From NCBI GenBank assembly GCA_024699855.1, contig JAMPIQ010000001.1, positions 1,488,001 to 1,552,000 on the forward strand: a stretch of 64,000 bases of DNA. The letters run 5' to 3'. This document shows positions 38,453-52,578 of the stretch, piece by piece. The position numbers were made by a program, and so were the translations under genes. The notes beneath the pieces are model-generated. The model did not search any database. It was given only the letters and a program-made list of their open reading frames with translations, and was not told where the DNA came from. This DNA is from Aphelenchoides besseyi. Taxonomy: Eukaryota > Nematoda > Chromadorea > Rhabditida > Aphelenchoididae. Numbering within the stretch: position 1 is the first letter of the stretch; each line of letters begins with the position of its first letter.

Positions 38453-39317
38453 ATGGTATGTTTGATGGTGTCAGGGTTGCCAATAGTTGAACTTCTTTAG
38501 GGTCGAGTGAAGAAGACGCGAAAGTTTCGAAACAATCTGCAGAAACGAATCAAAGATACGGATATTCGAATGTTCGTTGGACTGCCAATTTAACTTCTAG
38601 TCTTTTGTTTTCAGCAAAGAGGAGACTCGTGTTATTCGAAAGAAGAAGGAAAATGAACAGGAATTGAAGATAACCAAAGTGTATGTGCAAAGTTTCGGTT
38701 AATTCAACTTGTTTTTCGATTTCAGACCTCGAGTTTCTTCGGCAATGTTTTTGAAGTACAACAATCAACTCGGTCCACCGTTTCATGTGATTGTCGACAC
38801 GAATTTCATTAATTTTTCAATCCAAAACAAGATCGATATGATGCAGGGTTTTATGGATTGCTTGTATGCAAAAAGTGAGTTCATTTCCATCAACCGAACT
38901 CTCAATCTTCCTCTTCAGCCATCCCGTACATCACTGATTGTGTTTTGGGTGAACTCGAAAAGATGGGTCGCAAGTTTCGTTTGGCACTAAAGATCATCAA
39001 AGACAATCGATTCCAACGGCTTCAATGCACACACAAGGGAACCTACGCGGATGACTGCATTGTGAATCGTGTTACGCAGGTGAGTTAACTGTCTGGTCAA
39101 TTTAATCTCTGGAATCACGAGTTTTCAGCACAAGTGCTATATCGTCGCGACATGTGATAAAGATCTTCGCATGAGAATCCGAAAATTGGTTGGCGTTCCC
39201 ATTATGTTTTTGAAGAATCATCGTTATACCATTGAGCGTAAGTCGGTATGCTGGAAACCAAACTTATCAAAAACTTCAGGAATGCCAGACGCTTATGGTG
39301 CACCCAAATTGGGTTGA
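38453..39317 (+). CDS. fcf-1: FCF1/UTP24 rRNA-processing PIN nuclease
   Basis: FCF1 (Utp24) is the PIN endonuclease of the small-subunit processome that cleaves pre-rRNA at the 18S 5' end. The first exon ends right after the ATG codon (38455). The next exon gives [19 protein letters not shown], so the N terminus matches the family's MGK-Q/V-KKTRK. The PIN core is intact: [13 protein letters not shown] (catalytic Asp, about 38790), [15 protein letters not shown] (Glu, about 38940), [15 protein letters not shown] (Asp pair, about 39040) and [20 protein letters not shown] (Asp, about 39150). It ends [12 protein letters not shown], as expected. Six or so exons with introns of about 45-70 nt. Full length, about 190 residues. 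Confidence 0.95.
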
Positions 39318-39728
39318 CCGTGAATCGTTCTTGTTGTTTGTTGTTTATGTTAAAGTTTAATGAACGTTGTTTTCTTTCCAATGAGTTTTGTTCTTTTATG
39401 CGTAAAGGCCGGATTGATAAACTTTTGTGGCAAGAAATGAGTGGAGAATAAACACGACGGCTTTTGGCGATCCTAACAAATCGATTTCCTGAAATAAGAT
39501 CTTTACTCTTTTATTCGTTTGATCTTAATTACCTGTTCTCCTTCTGCAATTCATGACTGAGAATTCTAATTGCGATTTCGTTTGATAACAAAAACGAAAG
39601 ACTTCCATTCTCACTTTCTTCTCGAGTTATCTTTCCAACTATCAATTTAACTCGTACTAAGAGTATTGAACGGAAATAAGCGTGAGTGTGGTAATCCGCA
39701 GTTTTTGTTCACAGCGTAAAAATCGCAA
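39318..39728. other. FCF1/syntrophin convergent interval, possible syntrophin end exon
   Basis: Mostly 3' UTR sequence of two convergent genes. On the minus strand about 39550-39660 reads KITREESENGSLSFLLSNE followed by IAIRILSHELQK without stops and with splice-like borders, so an alternative last syntrophin exon is possible. It does not resemble the usual syntrophin C terminus. Confidence 0.35.
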
Positions 39729-41317
39729 TTAGAACTCACGGCCTTGGCCAAAGTCAATCCAGAGATATCTGCGTCCATCGTCGCCACTCACACGAATCGA
39801 CTCAAACGGGTGTTGCCAAATGATTTCGGCAGTTGCTCGGTTAATCAACGAGATTCCCTTGTCGAGTTGAATAACGATCTCGCATTCTTGATCTTGCCAA
39901 ATGCACGCTAAACAAGCTTGTTTCGTGCTCTCGATTAAGTTGCAAACATACGAGCTGTCACTTGACCAGTTTCTGTACACGCTTCATAAGTACAATGAAT
40001 GATTGATTTGACCCACGAGCTTAGATCTCGATGCGTTTCAACTCTCAACAAATGAGCTCGAATTCCGTCTTGTGTTCCAGTGCGAAGTGTAAAACTAATA
40101 ACATCCGATAGACCGGCGATTACGGGAAACGTTCGAGCGGTCGTTTGAACTACTCGAGTGGCGATCAATGGTCTTGTAAGAATGGGCATTGCCCATTCCT
40201 GTTTCAGTGCTGGAACACTTTCGTAAAACAAAAGGTCGTTTGTTGTCAAAGCAGCAAAGATCGGTTTCCAAGCGAGCGATCCGTTTCGAACGTCCTAGAC
40301 ACTTGAGTTCCTTTCTTTTTATAAACACACCAACTCACTTGTTCTGCCAACCATCCCATTCGAAAGATTCGCGGATTCTGACCAAGAATCAGCTAAAACA
40401 AAAAGTGTTATTTTTGTGCGTCGAATGGTTGGTTGAAATGAACTGTTGAACTCTGCCGAAAGGTAGTTGTTGAAACGCAGACTTACGTTCACTTGTGCCA
40501 ATGCTTGCGTTAACAATGCTTCAGAACAGGCATGCACACTCTCGAACCAGACATCCGCTTCCGTTGCACTCGAACATCTCAGTGTCAAAACGTGATGGGC
40601 GCTATGAGAACGTATTTCAAAAGTTCGGTTTTCGATGTCTTCACGATCCAAACTCGTTCTAAAGTTTCGCCCTTATAAACATACAGTTGAAGGCAAATTA
40701 CCGTGTTACAAAAGCAAGTTTCAACGAAAAGCTTTTCATTCGTGGATCGTAATACGATTGTTCGTCATCATCCCAAGTTAATTTCTGTAGTAAGTTGTCT
40801 CTTTTTCCCAAAAGATCTCGTCTTAATTGAACTAAAAATGCTTATTAACAAATGCGTACACCTTAATTACCTTGTAAATCGACCACCTGCCCGGCTCGTT
40901 TCAATGCTCGAACCGCTTCGTCGTGTTTGGCGTTAATTAGCGGCTCGCCATTTACTGCCAAGATTACATCTCCCACAAATAATTGGCCACTTAAAGCTGC
41001 TGACATGTTTGGAAAGATCTTACTGAAAGTCGTGAGAGTCGTTTGACCATAATAAACTCGAATTACCTTATGACTATTGGTCTCGAATTCGAATTGTCAG
41101 CTCCGCCCTGAATTGAGATTCCCAATCCCGATCCTTCTTGTTTTACGATTCGAACGTGTCGTTTCTCGTTTTCCATAGCCATTGGCATATTCGTATACGG
41201 ATCTTCGGCCGATTCAATTGACCCCAATGTGATTGCTGTCTCGTCCAAAAGCGCATTCACAGTGTGCCATTGACTTTGGACGAGAACCTCCAATGTGGAA
41301 TTGCGCATAGAGCCCAT
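39729..41317 (-). CDS. Syntrophin (PDZ and PH adaptor)
   Basis: Syntrophins link dystrophin to channels and signalling proteins at the membrane. The order is family-typical: a split PH1 start (STLEVLVQSQWHTVNALLDE, 41300), the PDZ domain (RHVRIVKQEGSGLGISIQGG with the GLGIS carboxylate loop, then GDVILAVNGEPLINAKHDEA; about 40880-41160), and the second half of PH1 (FEIRSHSAHHVLTLRCSSA and WFESVHACSEAL, about 40510-40640). PH2 and the syntrophin-unique region follow (VISFTLRTGTQDGIRAHLLR, ETHRDLSSWV, about 40000-40120). The annotated end is RRYLWIDFGQGREF and stop. A GTGAGT donor overlaps the last codons, so one more exon may exist; the usual SCPKPIVF-type tail was not found. Start ATG 41317 lies 427 bp from the divergent IP6K start. 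Confidence 0.9.
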
Positions 41318-41744
41318 GTCTACTTATTAATTAGAGCGGTAGGACGAGTGGCATCACAGTTCCATCGAAATTCTGCGAATCAACGAAACAATTCACCTTC
41401 AAATTCTCTTGTTTTCTGACCGATGGCCAACTGAAGTGCCGTTAGAGCAAATGTCCGCCGAATGGGCAGCATCTTCAGTCATCGGAGATGCTTGTGGTGC
41501 GCTTTTCCCAATAGTTCCGACGGAGCCCCACGAGTCTTTTCGACGCTTGCGAGGTGGCCAAGTCGGTTTTTTGTTCGAGACTGCGAAGAGCGGTCCGTTT
41601 GCCATCGGCTGTTGGGAGCGTTTTCCTCCCTTTTTTCTCTGTTTCATTTCTCCCGCTGTCGCGGCCGCTATGACGTGAACCCCACCCAACGACCTGTTTG
41701 ATTTTTGACGCGAATAGTTTAAAGTGATTGCGATTTCAGAATCC

Positions 41745-43085
41745 ATGGATGTTGTCGGGTTTCCCCACCAGGTCGGTGGTCATTTCGGACTTTTGCGATG
41801 CGAGAATCATGTGTTGAAGCCGCTGAATCAACGGGAATTCGCTTTTTATTCGCAACTCAATGGTCGTTTGTCGCCGTTCAGCGCCAAGTTTTGTGGTCAG
41901 TTTTTTGACCGATTGATTGAAACGTCCGTCATTTAAGGTCGAATACGAGTTGGATTAGAAAGTACGAAAGACGGAGTTGTCTTGATGACCACCGAGTCCA
42001 GACTCGATTGTCATTCAAATCAACAGTTGAATAAATCGGAAAGTGAAGAAGAGGAGGAAAAACCTTTGGTCGAAAACTCGCTCTTTTCTCTTACCTTTCG
42101 TCTACAAAATCGACGTGTTCAAGTGGAACAAGCGACTCAAGCCAATTTGTGGGCAGTTCAATGTCAAACGAAGGTATGTAATAGGTCTTTAATCTGAGAC
42201 ATTGATCTTTAGGTCGTTCAAAAGCTGGTTGACGCCATCGAACAAACGCATCGAGGCCAACAGTCGTTTATTCTACTTGAAGATGTGGTCTCCAATTTCA
42301 ATTGTCCATGTGAGTATTTCGTTCATCAATTTGCATTCACAAATTTTTCAGGTGTCATTGATTTGAAACTTGGAATCAGACAGCACGGCGATGATGCGGA
42401 CGAGCAAAAAAAGCTTACGCAGATACTTAAGTGCAGTGAAAGTACGAGTTTGAAGTATGGTATTCGTTTGGTTGGAATGCAAATGTTTGATCGAAGTGTC
42501 GGGGATTTCATATACGTGAACAAATATGAAGGAAGACGAATGAGTAAGATCCAATTGGGTAAAACGTTGGCTTTATTCTTTGTGTAAGTTTTTTTAGAGT
42601 AATCAAACGAGTTTGAAAATCAACTGATTTTAGTGCTGCGGGATATGAACGCACAAAACGGCTATTAGATCAACTGTACAAGCTGAAACAGTTGATCGAA
42701 AGTCTGCCGGGTTTTCGTTTCTTTTCGAGCTCACTTCTGATCGCCTATGATGGACGACCATCAAGCAATTCGTCGGATGTTGTGATTAAGATGATTGACT
42801 TTGCAAATGCAACATTTTCGCGCTTCCTTTCCGACAAACAATACGAAGGAGTGGACGATGGCTATTTGGTTAGTTGGAAACGTTTACATTCGCTTGACTT
42901 TCTTCTTTTAGTTGGGTGTGAACTCGTTGATTGGGATTGTGAACGGTATTTTGGAAGAAATGACCGAAATCGGATGTTTGGATGAAGAGTCAGAATTGAG
43001 TTTATCGAAGCAGACACGCAAACGAAAACTTGACTGGACCACCGAAGCGCCGGTTTTTGTTTCGGTTGACGAGTCAACTAAATGA
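41745..43085 (+). CDS. Inositol hexakisphosphate kinase (IP6K)
   Basis: IP6K makes the pyrophosphate IP7 from IP6. The N terminus GFPHQVGGHFGLLRCENHVL, then KPLNQREFAFY, is the IP6K-type beginning. The inositol-kinase signature PxxxDxKxG appears as CPCVIDLKLGIRQHGDD (about 42350-42390). It is followed by YGIRLVGMQMF, FRFFSSSLLIAYDG (about 42710-42755) and the SLL/IDF metal and ATP site KMIDFANATF (about 42790). IPMK and IP3K lack the HQVGGH start, so IP6K is favoured. A Glu-rich insert (SESEEEEEK) precedes the kinase core. An acceptor-like ATTTCAG ends at 41739, 5 nt before the ATG, consistent with trans-splicing. The basic tail (RKRKLDW) is unassigned. Confidence 0.93.
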
Positions 43086-43233
43086 ATTCGCTATCTTTCT
43101 ACTTTATTGCATCGATACGGGTATCGGGAACCAGTGATCCAAACGAACTCAAACGCTTCAAAGATAGACGCACGTATAGCAAAGAGATCGCTTCCGATTG
43201 ATCTCGAACTTGTATACCAAATTGAAATTTATT

Positions 43234-44847
43234 TCACTTCACTTTAGTTACATGTTCTAGTTGGCCGTCTTGTTCACACATGTAATACTGTTCATAGAAT
43301 AAAGTTTTTATTTCATCTCTAACAACTTTAGACTCTCCGTCAAGTAGTTTTGAAAAGCCGTCAGTCCCGACTGAACTGTTTGGCTGCCAAAACCGTGGGT
43401 AACCTGAAACAGAAACATGAAACATTATACTCATTGCTGCAAAGCTACCAAAGAAAACTGAGAAAGATGTCGTTGAAGGTCACCCAGATTGTTGTCACGA
43501 GGCGGATAATGACATATCGGCGAACCGTCTTTGCTCAGAATGTCACAAAATTCGCTTACGAGTTGTCTGGAAAACAAAAACACAGTGATTGCCAATTGCA
43601 TTCACCTACTTTGCCATGTGAATCATATTCTTTCGATGTTCGATCGCTAAAGATTCGTTTTTCGTGTGCAAACGTGTAAGATATTCGGCCATCTGACGAC
43701 TTGGAAAATCAGTTTCACACAACTTCTCGAAATCACGGGCCAGTTGAACTGCCTCGACTAAACCAACAGGTCAGATTGCTTTCCACCGTATCACTTACAT
43801 TCGAGTAAACTCGTCAGCGTATTAACGTTCGTTCCTTTTCGTCTTCCGGCCGGTAAAACGAGACCGTGATTCTTGAGCTGATCGCGCAGAGACTTGCCAC
43901 CATCTTTAGATTTCGCACGGCGAAGTATTCCGCCCAAAACTGACGCGTTCAAAGATTCCGGGGGATGGATTCGACGCGAAACTTCTCCAACTGTCACTTT
44001 GTATTTCGCCGCACTTGAAAGTAAACTCAGACGTCCGGGTACACTTGCAAAAACATCAGCGGCATTCACAGCACTGGTGTTCTGTTGCATAATAGATGAC
44101 AGGTCGGTGCTTCCAAGCGTCGAAACCGATTGTTTCGGTTTTTTGATTCGTTCGACTGAAAATTCTCGATCTAAAAGGAACGTTCAACCAATCGAACCTT
44201 TTCGAATCACTCCACCACCGTGCTCTCCAATATTTGATTCGTCTGAGGAAGGATCCTAAAATCGAAAGGTGTCATCAAAACGCAAATAACAAACCGTTTC
44301 ACTCTCCTGTTTGAAACCGAACGCATGTGTTGCCGTAGGCATCGGCGCGTGACTTAAGTGAACGAACGCACTTTCCGGATGTTGCGTAAGATAATCACGT
44401 TCCTAAAACATGTGTCAATATTTACTTGGAAGTTGTTGATTCTTACCTGACGTCCATAATCGATGCGAACAAGTGGATGTTGAGTGTGTTCGATGTTGGC
44501 GGTTCGTTGGCAAACGACATATTGCGGATTCCACGTTTGATCGTTGTAGGGGAATGCGTACGGATTCACGCCGAACTGTTGAGTCAATGCGACGTGTGGT
44601 TGTCCAACGGACGGCGGATTCTGAGTCAATGGCAATTGTTGGCTTAAGAGTGTTGATGCTTGAGTCGAATGAACCGCCGAAGTTCCGGCCGAACTTCCCA
44701 AAAGATTGTGAGTATGCGTAACCGTGGAGTTTGTACGACCGTGTTGTAAACAAAGTTGAATGTTCTGTAAATCAATGAAATAAACGAGCTCATATCAACG
44801 TCTTCAAGATTGAAGTTATCGTTACAAAAACTTTTCGAATCGACCAT
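43234..44847 (-). CDS. aptf: AP-2 (TFAP2) transcription factor
   Basis: AP-2 factors bind GC-rich sites as dimers; in nematodes they control sleep-related and other neurons. The N-terminal exon [16 protein letters not shown] is joined by a 35-nt intron (44765-44799) to a Gln/His/Ser-rich activation region. That region includes [18 protein letters not shown], with a degenerate PPxY-like aromatic motif (about 44540). The DNA-binding and helix-span-helix domain begins [20 protein letters not shown], then [18 protein letters not shown] (about 43960-44050). It continues with [20 protein letters not shown] and [20 protein letters not shown], all nearly identical to the family. Later exons encode the rest and the end EHVTKVK. 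The start at 44847 is the only ATG giving the family-like short acidic exon. Divergent from the unrecognised gene at 45847. Confidence 0.95.
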
Positions 44848-45846
44848 TTTAGCTTACATTCATTGTCAATTGGCTTCGTTTTCGGCGATCAATTGCAGAG
44901 GTCGATGGGCGGGAACAACGATCGTCCAAACATGAGCGAGCGAACTACGTGGCGAAGAGGCGAAAGGTCGACAGTGCCGGAGGCTAGAACGGCAATCGTG
45001 CCTTGAGGGGCTGATGCTTTGCCCTAAGGCGGACTGAGGATAATGGGAAGCTCGAGATGATTGTTAGTCGACTACCTTCGCGCGTTAACGAACTTCGTTG
45101 TGACGAGATCCGCAACACAAACCGCCGCCGTCAGATTTTTCGGCAGTCCGCTTCTTCTTCATCGTGCGCATTCCGCTCGTTGTCGCACAAACAAAAAAAC
45201 TCCAAATCAGCACTCGCCTATCGCTAAACGCGGCTAATACACACCACTTCACGAAGCACAACACGAAGAATCCGCGCGCCTTGTTTTTTGGGGGCGAGTG
45301 GAATCTCGGGCAGAAGAGTTCGGTGGCGTGAAGATGTCCGTCAAACGGATCTCGATCGCTAAAACAAAAGCCATCGGACGGCGCAATCTGCTGATAAACG
45401 ACGAGAAGCGCAATTTGTTCGTTAAAACACATTTCCAACTGATAGTGCTACCCGGTTTACTCTACTCAATAAATGGAATTAGACACAAGAGACGGAGAGA
45501 AATGGATTTACTCCAGAGAGGATACAGTTGAAGAGAATGAGACTTTAAAGCTGAACGTAACATGCGGATCAATAGTAGTTGCCGTACGAAGGGAGCGAAA
45601 TTCGACACAAGAAACTTACCCAAATTGAGTTCAGATGTCCAAGAGTGTCCAACGACTTCAAGTTACAACACCAAAAATGGTCCGCGATTTTCAAATACCG
45701 TCAGAAATTTTCTTCTCAAAATTGTGGTCATAAGACCCACGTTGCAATCTGTTTAGTGGGTTTTCCATTTTTTACAAGTTGTTAGTGATGATTTCAGCAA
45801 AGACGTCGTTCCGGCAGTTCTCGCACCTAAGGATCAAGTCAATAAA
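44848..45846. other. Interval between AP-2 and the unrecognised gene
   Basis: Several short frames (45298-45531 with ATG at 45334, and 45562-45785) could be 5' exons of the next gene, but I cannot join them with confidence. A TTTCAG acceptor ends at 45799. The left part is the AP-2 upstream region. Confidence 0.4.
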
Positions 45847-46499
45847 ATGAAATTCCCGGGATTGAAAACACTTCAACCACGCGTTCAATGGACTACCGAA
45901 TTGGAAAACTTCTTCATCGACGAATTGTTTGTTCATGAACAAACGTATTCAGGTTACCGATCGCAAGTTGCGAAAACTCTTGCTATGGAAGACATCTGCA
46001 AGAATATGAATAAGCGATTCGACAATCACGTTGAATTCAATGGTAAGTACACAAACAATGATTTTTGATAACACATATTGCGTTAAGCTTACGACTTGGC
46101 TCGTTGGTACCTGCGCTTGGAATACGAAATGGACACAAACTTGGATTTTAAACACGAACGTTTGTCCAAGCTCATTGTTGTCTACTCGCAATTCAAATCC
46201 AACTTGTATGTTAAGCAGTAAGAATTACAAATAGAGTTTTTCCAGCGCCGACTGCCGTCCTGCTGTTCTCGATGTGAAGGATAAAGTGTGGATTCCCGCG
46301 GACATATGCAATCAATACAAGGCCAACGGTTGGTGGGAAGTATGCGAAAAAGGAACGAGCTACTTACAACCAACGGATGATGATTCAGACGGTAGCATAA
46401 CTTCAACAACAAATTAATTCGTCTTGCTTTCCAGATGAACCACTTGCTAAGAAAGCGAAAACGGACGGTGATGCAGTTGGCACATTCACTGTCGACTAA
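45847..46499 (+). CDS. Unrecognised protein, possible SANT/MADF-like helical domain
   Basis: Four exons read through cleanly. The first is MKFPGLKTLQPRVQWTTELE with NFFIDELFVHEQTYSGYRSQ (to 46042). The second, from 46088, is YDLARWYLRLEYEMDTNLDF with KHERLSKLIVVYSQFKS. The third has RPAVLDVKDKVWIPADICNQ with KANGWWEVCEKG. The last is DEPLAKKAKTDGDAVGTFTV (end 46499). The pattern W-x2-x-E-x-F-F followed by helices resembles Myb/SANT-like or MADF DNA-binding domains. The KKAK tail and acidic TDDDSDDE stretch suggest a nuclear protein. Similarity is only by eye. A TTTCAG acceptor 47 nt upstream of the ATG may be a trans-splice site or an intron end. The frame is open further upstream (KDVVPAVLAPKDQVNK), so the true start may lie before 45847. 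Confidence 0.6.
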
Positions 46500-46715
46500 A
46501 ATTCGTTCTCTCCAAATCCCAGAAGTTAAAGAAGAATTCACATGTCATTCAATTAATTTGCGAGTTCAATCTTTCACGGTTTTCTACGGCTTCAAATTCG
46601 CCGTTCATTAATCTGGCTTTAAATTTTTCGTTCTTCATTTAAAATAGTTTTTGACAACATTTAAGCTCATGAATAAACAGTTTTCTCGCACATGATCATT
46701 TATTAACATAACCCT

Positions 46716-48922
46716 TCAATATACCCCTTGAAACCCAACGGTAAATCCGCCGAATCCTTCTTCCAAGTCTTTTGCCACCTGAAAAGCCTCTTTATATTGC
46801 GGTGAAGATAGTCTTTGTCTTACGGCAATGAGAAGAGCTTCCGATTTTGGTCCACCGACAATTTGAATTCCGGTTGGAAGTCCTTTGTTATTTAAACCCT
46901 AGAAGTTAAGATTGTTGTAAACATTTCGAGGCAAACTGACCATTGGAACGGCAACAACTGGCAAACCCAAAACGTTCCAAATCGCTGTATATATGAAATC
47001 CATAGGCTGGATAGAGAGAGGTATTAGTTCGTCTATAAACGACAGTATACGTACCGAAAAAAGTGGTTCGTTGTGATAAAATTGAGGTCGAGTAAGAGAT
47101 GGAGTCAACAAGATCGTGTTCTCCGTCAACAACTCCGTAACTTCACGTTTCAATTGCTCACGTTTACTGATGACCTAAATAGCAGTCATCAATGAGACGT
47201 GAAGAGTGGTATACAAAATCGGCATTTGGACGCAACAATTCCGGAGCCTCATCGCAAATCATCGCCATCAACGCTGCAGCGGTGTGATTTGAGCGGCCGA
47301 AGAGCCAACGAATCAACTCAGGCAACAAATGTACACGTTCATTTTCCTGAACATAAAGTTAAGGACAAAAACGTTGAAACATACCTTGAAACCAGCCAAC
47401 GAGTTTGCAACCGAACATCCCGGCTCTCCAACGTGCATACTCTAAACTCACTTATTATGTAAACTTCAAATGAACAAACCGTGGAAATAATGTCCAACGC
47501 ATGATGGGCAATCGGGAAATCCACCGAATAAACACTGGTATCGTACTTCTTAACAAAAAAAGATAAAGAACGTTTAGCTACTCAACTACAAATCAATCAA
47601 TCGACTAGACGAGCGAAGTCGATTGATTTGCAGTTGGATAGCTAAATGGCGCTTACTTTGGCAAAATACTTGACGGCCTGAAAATCCTCGTTATCATTGC
47701 TCAAACAAACAAAATTACCCGTTGCAACGCATTCTGACAATCGACGTCCAATGGTGAAGCGGTGATGTCATCCAAACCGCGCATGTAAAAGACACGAATT
47801 TTACGCAAATCGACCGGCTTGTCGAGTTTCAATTTCTGGCTCATTTCCGGTCCAACCATGACCTAATGTGTTGGTTGAAACTTGTGAACAAAACTTTCAT
47901 ACCTTCAACATCAATTGCAAATCACCTGCATAACGAACGAGAGGCCCGAGACTGATCATTTTCTCCTAAAAACTTGTTCACCACTGATGTATTGCTTGTA
48001 ACTCACCAAGTAACCCGGAAAAACTTCTGGAAGATGACCGGCAGTTGAAACAACCTGAGCGGTTGGTTTCAATCCAAAAACTCCACAAAAATTGGCGGGT
48101 ATACGCAACGAACCGCCCAAATCACTGCCGATTCCAATCACAGACGCACAACTTGCCAGAAGAGCTGTTTCGCCTCCACAACTTCCTCCCGGAGTCAAGC
48201 GCGTATCGTATGGATTGTTGGTACGACCGAACAGTTTGTTCACAGTCTCCCACGCAAGACCGGCCTCCGGAACGTTACTGATCGCCAATGCAATAGCTCC
48301 GGCTTCTTTGAGACGACGCACAACATCCGCATCGACTTCGTTTACTGGTGCATCCTTCAACGCAACCAATCCAGCAGTCGTCTTCATTCCCTTGATTCGA
48401 ATGGTATCCTTAGCCGTGAATGGAACGCTTAAACACACTGTTCGAAAAACGCTATATTCGTTGAACATACCCGAGAAGTGGTTTTTCGGATTCCAATCGG
48501 CGAAATTCATCGCTGTTCGGGTCCATGGTGGCAATCATGTCGTCGATGTTTTTAGCCAAAGCCAACGCCTCTTCGAAGTTGACTTCAACCACAGCATTAA
48601 TGACTTTGTTGACGTGATGAATACGACGAATATACGCTTCGAGCAAGTCCTTCGAACTGATTTCTCTGCTTCGAATTAATTCCGCTGCTTGTTGAGCCGA
48701 AATCAAGAGCAATCGGCTGAGATCATCGTCGATGGGTTTCGGCACAATCACACGTTTCTTTGTTTTGTTCCATAACGTGAATGCCTGAAAGAAAACTCCC
48801 AGAAGTCAACGAGAACTCGAACAATCTACTTGGTGTGAAACGTAGAAGTAAATACGAAGAACGAAGCGAAGAATCGAAATCACCAATGACCACATAAGAT
48901 ACTCAACTGAAAAAGCGCTCAT
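46716..48922 (-). CDS. FAAH2-like amidase-signature hydrolase
   Basis: Fatty-acid-amide-hydrolase-type serine hydrolase, likely acting on N-acyl amides at a membrane. The first exon MSAFSVEYLMWSLVISILRF has a hydrophobic anchor helix, as in FAAH2. The amidase triad is in context: Lys in GIPFTAKDTI (about 48410), cis-Ser in GGSCGGETALL (about 48160-48190) and the nucleophile Ser in GSDLGGSLRIPANFCG (about 48100). The usual GGSSGG reads GGSCGG here. Substrate-side exons follow, down to QPMDFIYTAIWNVLGLPVVA, then VPMVSLP (about 46940), and the end FTVGFQGVY. One intron (47549-47656) is almost entirely a hairpin (separate entry). The gene is 257 bp downstream of the DDX5/17 stop on the same strand. 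Confidence 0.92.
47573..47646 (-). ncRNA. Candidate pre-miRNA-like hairpin in amidase intron
   Basis: The two arms (starting TTTAGCTA and ending TAGCTAAA) pair over about 30 base pairs. There is one G-U pair, two mismatches and one 4-nt bulge, with a roughly 8-10-nt loop. The total of 74 nt is the size of a nematode pre-miRNA. It sits in a 108-nt intron (47549-47656), 10 nt from the donor and about 24 nt from the acceptor. It could be an intronic miRNA, a tailed mirtron, or a degenerate inverted repeat. No family is recognised. Confidence 0.45.
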
Positions 48923-49179
48923 TTTCAACCCAACCGGCAAGTCGATTGCTCGTCCGCAAACTGATTCGTTTGCTCAATCGAAAATGAACACTCGAGAAAA
49001 GTTAATTAATTAACGGTAAACGCGTTTGCATTTCAGGGGTACCGATTCGATTTGTGATCAACTTCGCTAGAATGTCGCACTTTTTTTATTCCATTAATAA
49101 ACACAGAAAAATGATAGTAAAACAATTATAGAAACAAAATCAAAATGGAACTTGTACTCCTTAAATAGTATAGCGACAA

Positions 49180-51873
<2,694 letters not shown>

Positions 51874-52578
51874 TTTGATTTTGAAGATAAGTGATTATAA
51901 TCAAATAGTAGTCAGATAGTAGTTGCCCAAATTGTTGAAGGCCGGACCTAAAACCAATAATTGATAATTCAATATTGAAAACACAAGAACAGAAAGAAAT
52001 AGGGCAAAAATGAACAGAATCGATTAATGTGAGGAACAGACATAAAAGCTTGTGAAATAGGGTCTGACCAAAGTGCTCGCACACGATTCAGCGGACAGCC
52101 CTAAAACCCTCGATACGTACGCACATTTCCCTTCGAGACATTGGACTACTAACCTGGCCTTTGCCCTAGAGTTGAATAATTGGACAGATGCTTTAGAGAC
52201 ATCAATCCAGGAATACAACTCTGTTTATGCTCATTGAAAGTGCCCGTAGTAATCGAGCAGATATCTGGGGCTTGAAAGCCACAAACACGTGCAAATGCAT
52301 TTCAATGAAATCAAAAGAATAACTGCGGTATGCAAACTGAACGAACAGTCACCACCAATTCAAACGTGAATTTTCGAAGAGGACCGAAAAATGGCAAAGA
52401 TTCGTAAACACCCATCTTTCAGGTTGCCACGACACTCCATTTTGTTTTCGCTTCTTTACTATTGTGTAATGTTTTCGAATCAAAGAGTTTTCATTTGGGT
52501 TCCGTTAACGTCTTTGCAAGCAGTCGTTTTGTTTGCGAGCTCAAATATCCAAGCTTTGATTTCAAAATTTTCAGAAAA
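51874..52578. other. Divergent interval between DDX5/17 and ERp44
   Basis: No gene supported. The minus-strand frame 52024-52218 and plus-strand frame 52391-52612 have no domain; the second ends in the ERp44 first exon in another frame. Probably two promoters and 5' UTR. The acceptor-like ATTTTCAG at its right end (to 52574) is discussed under ERp44. Confidence 0.4.
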
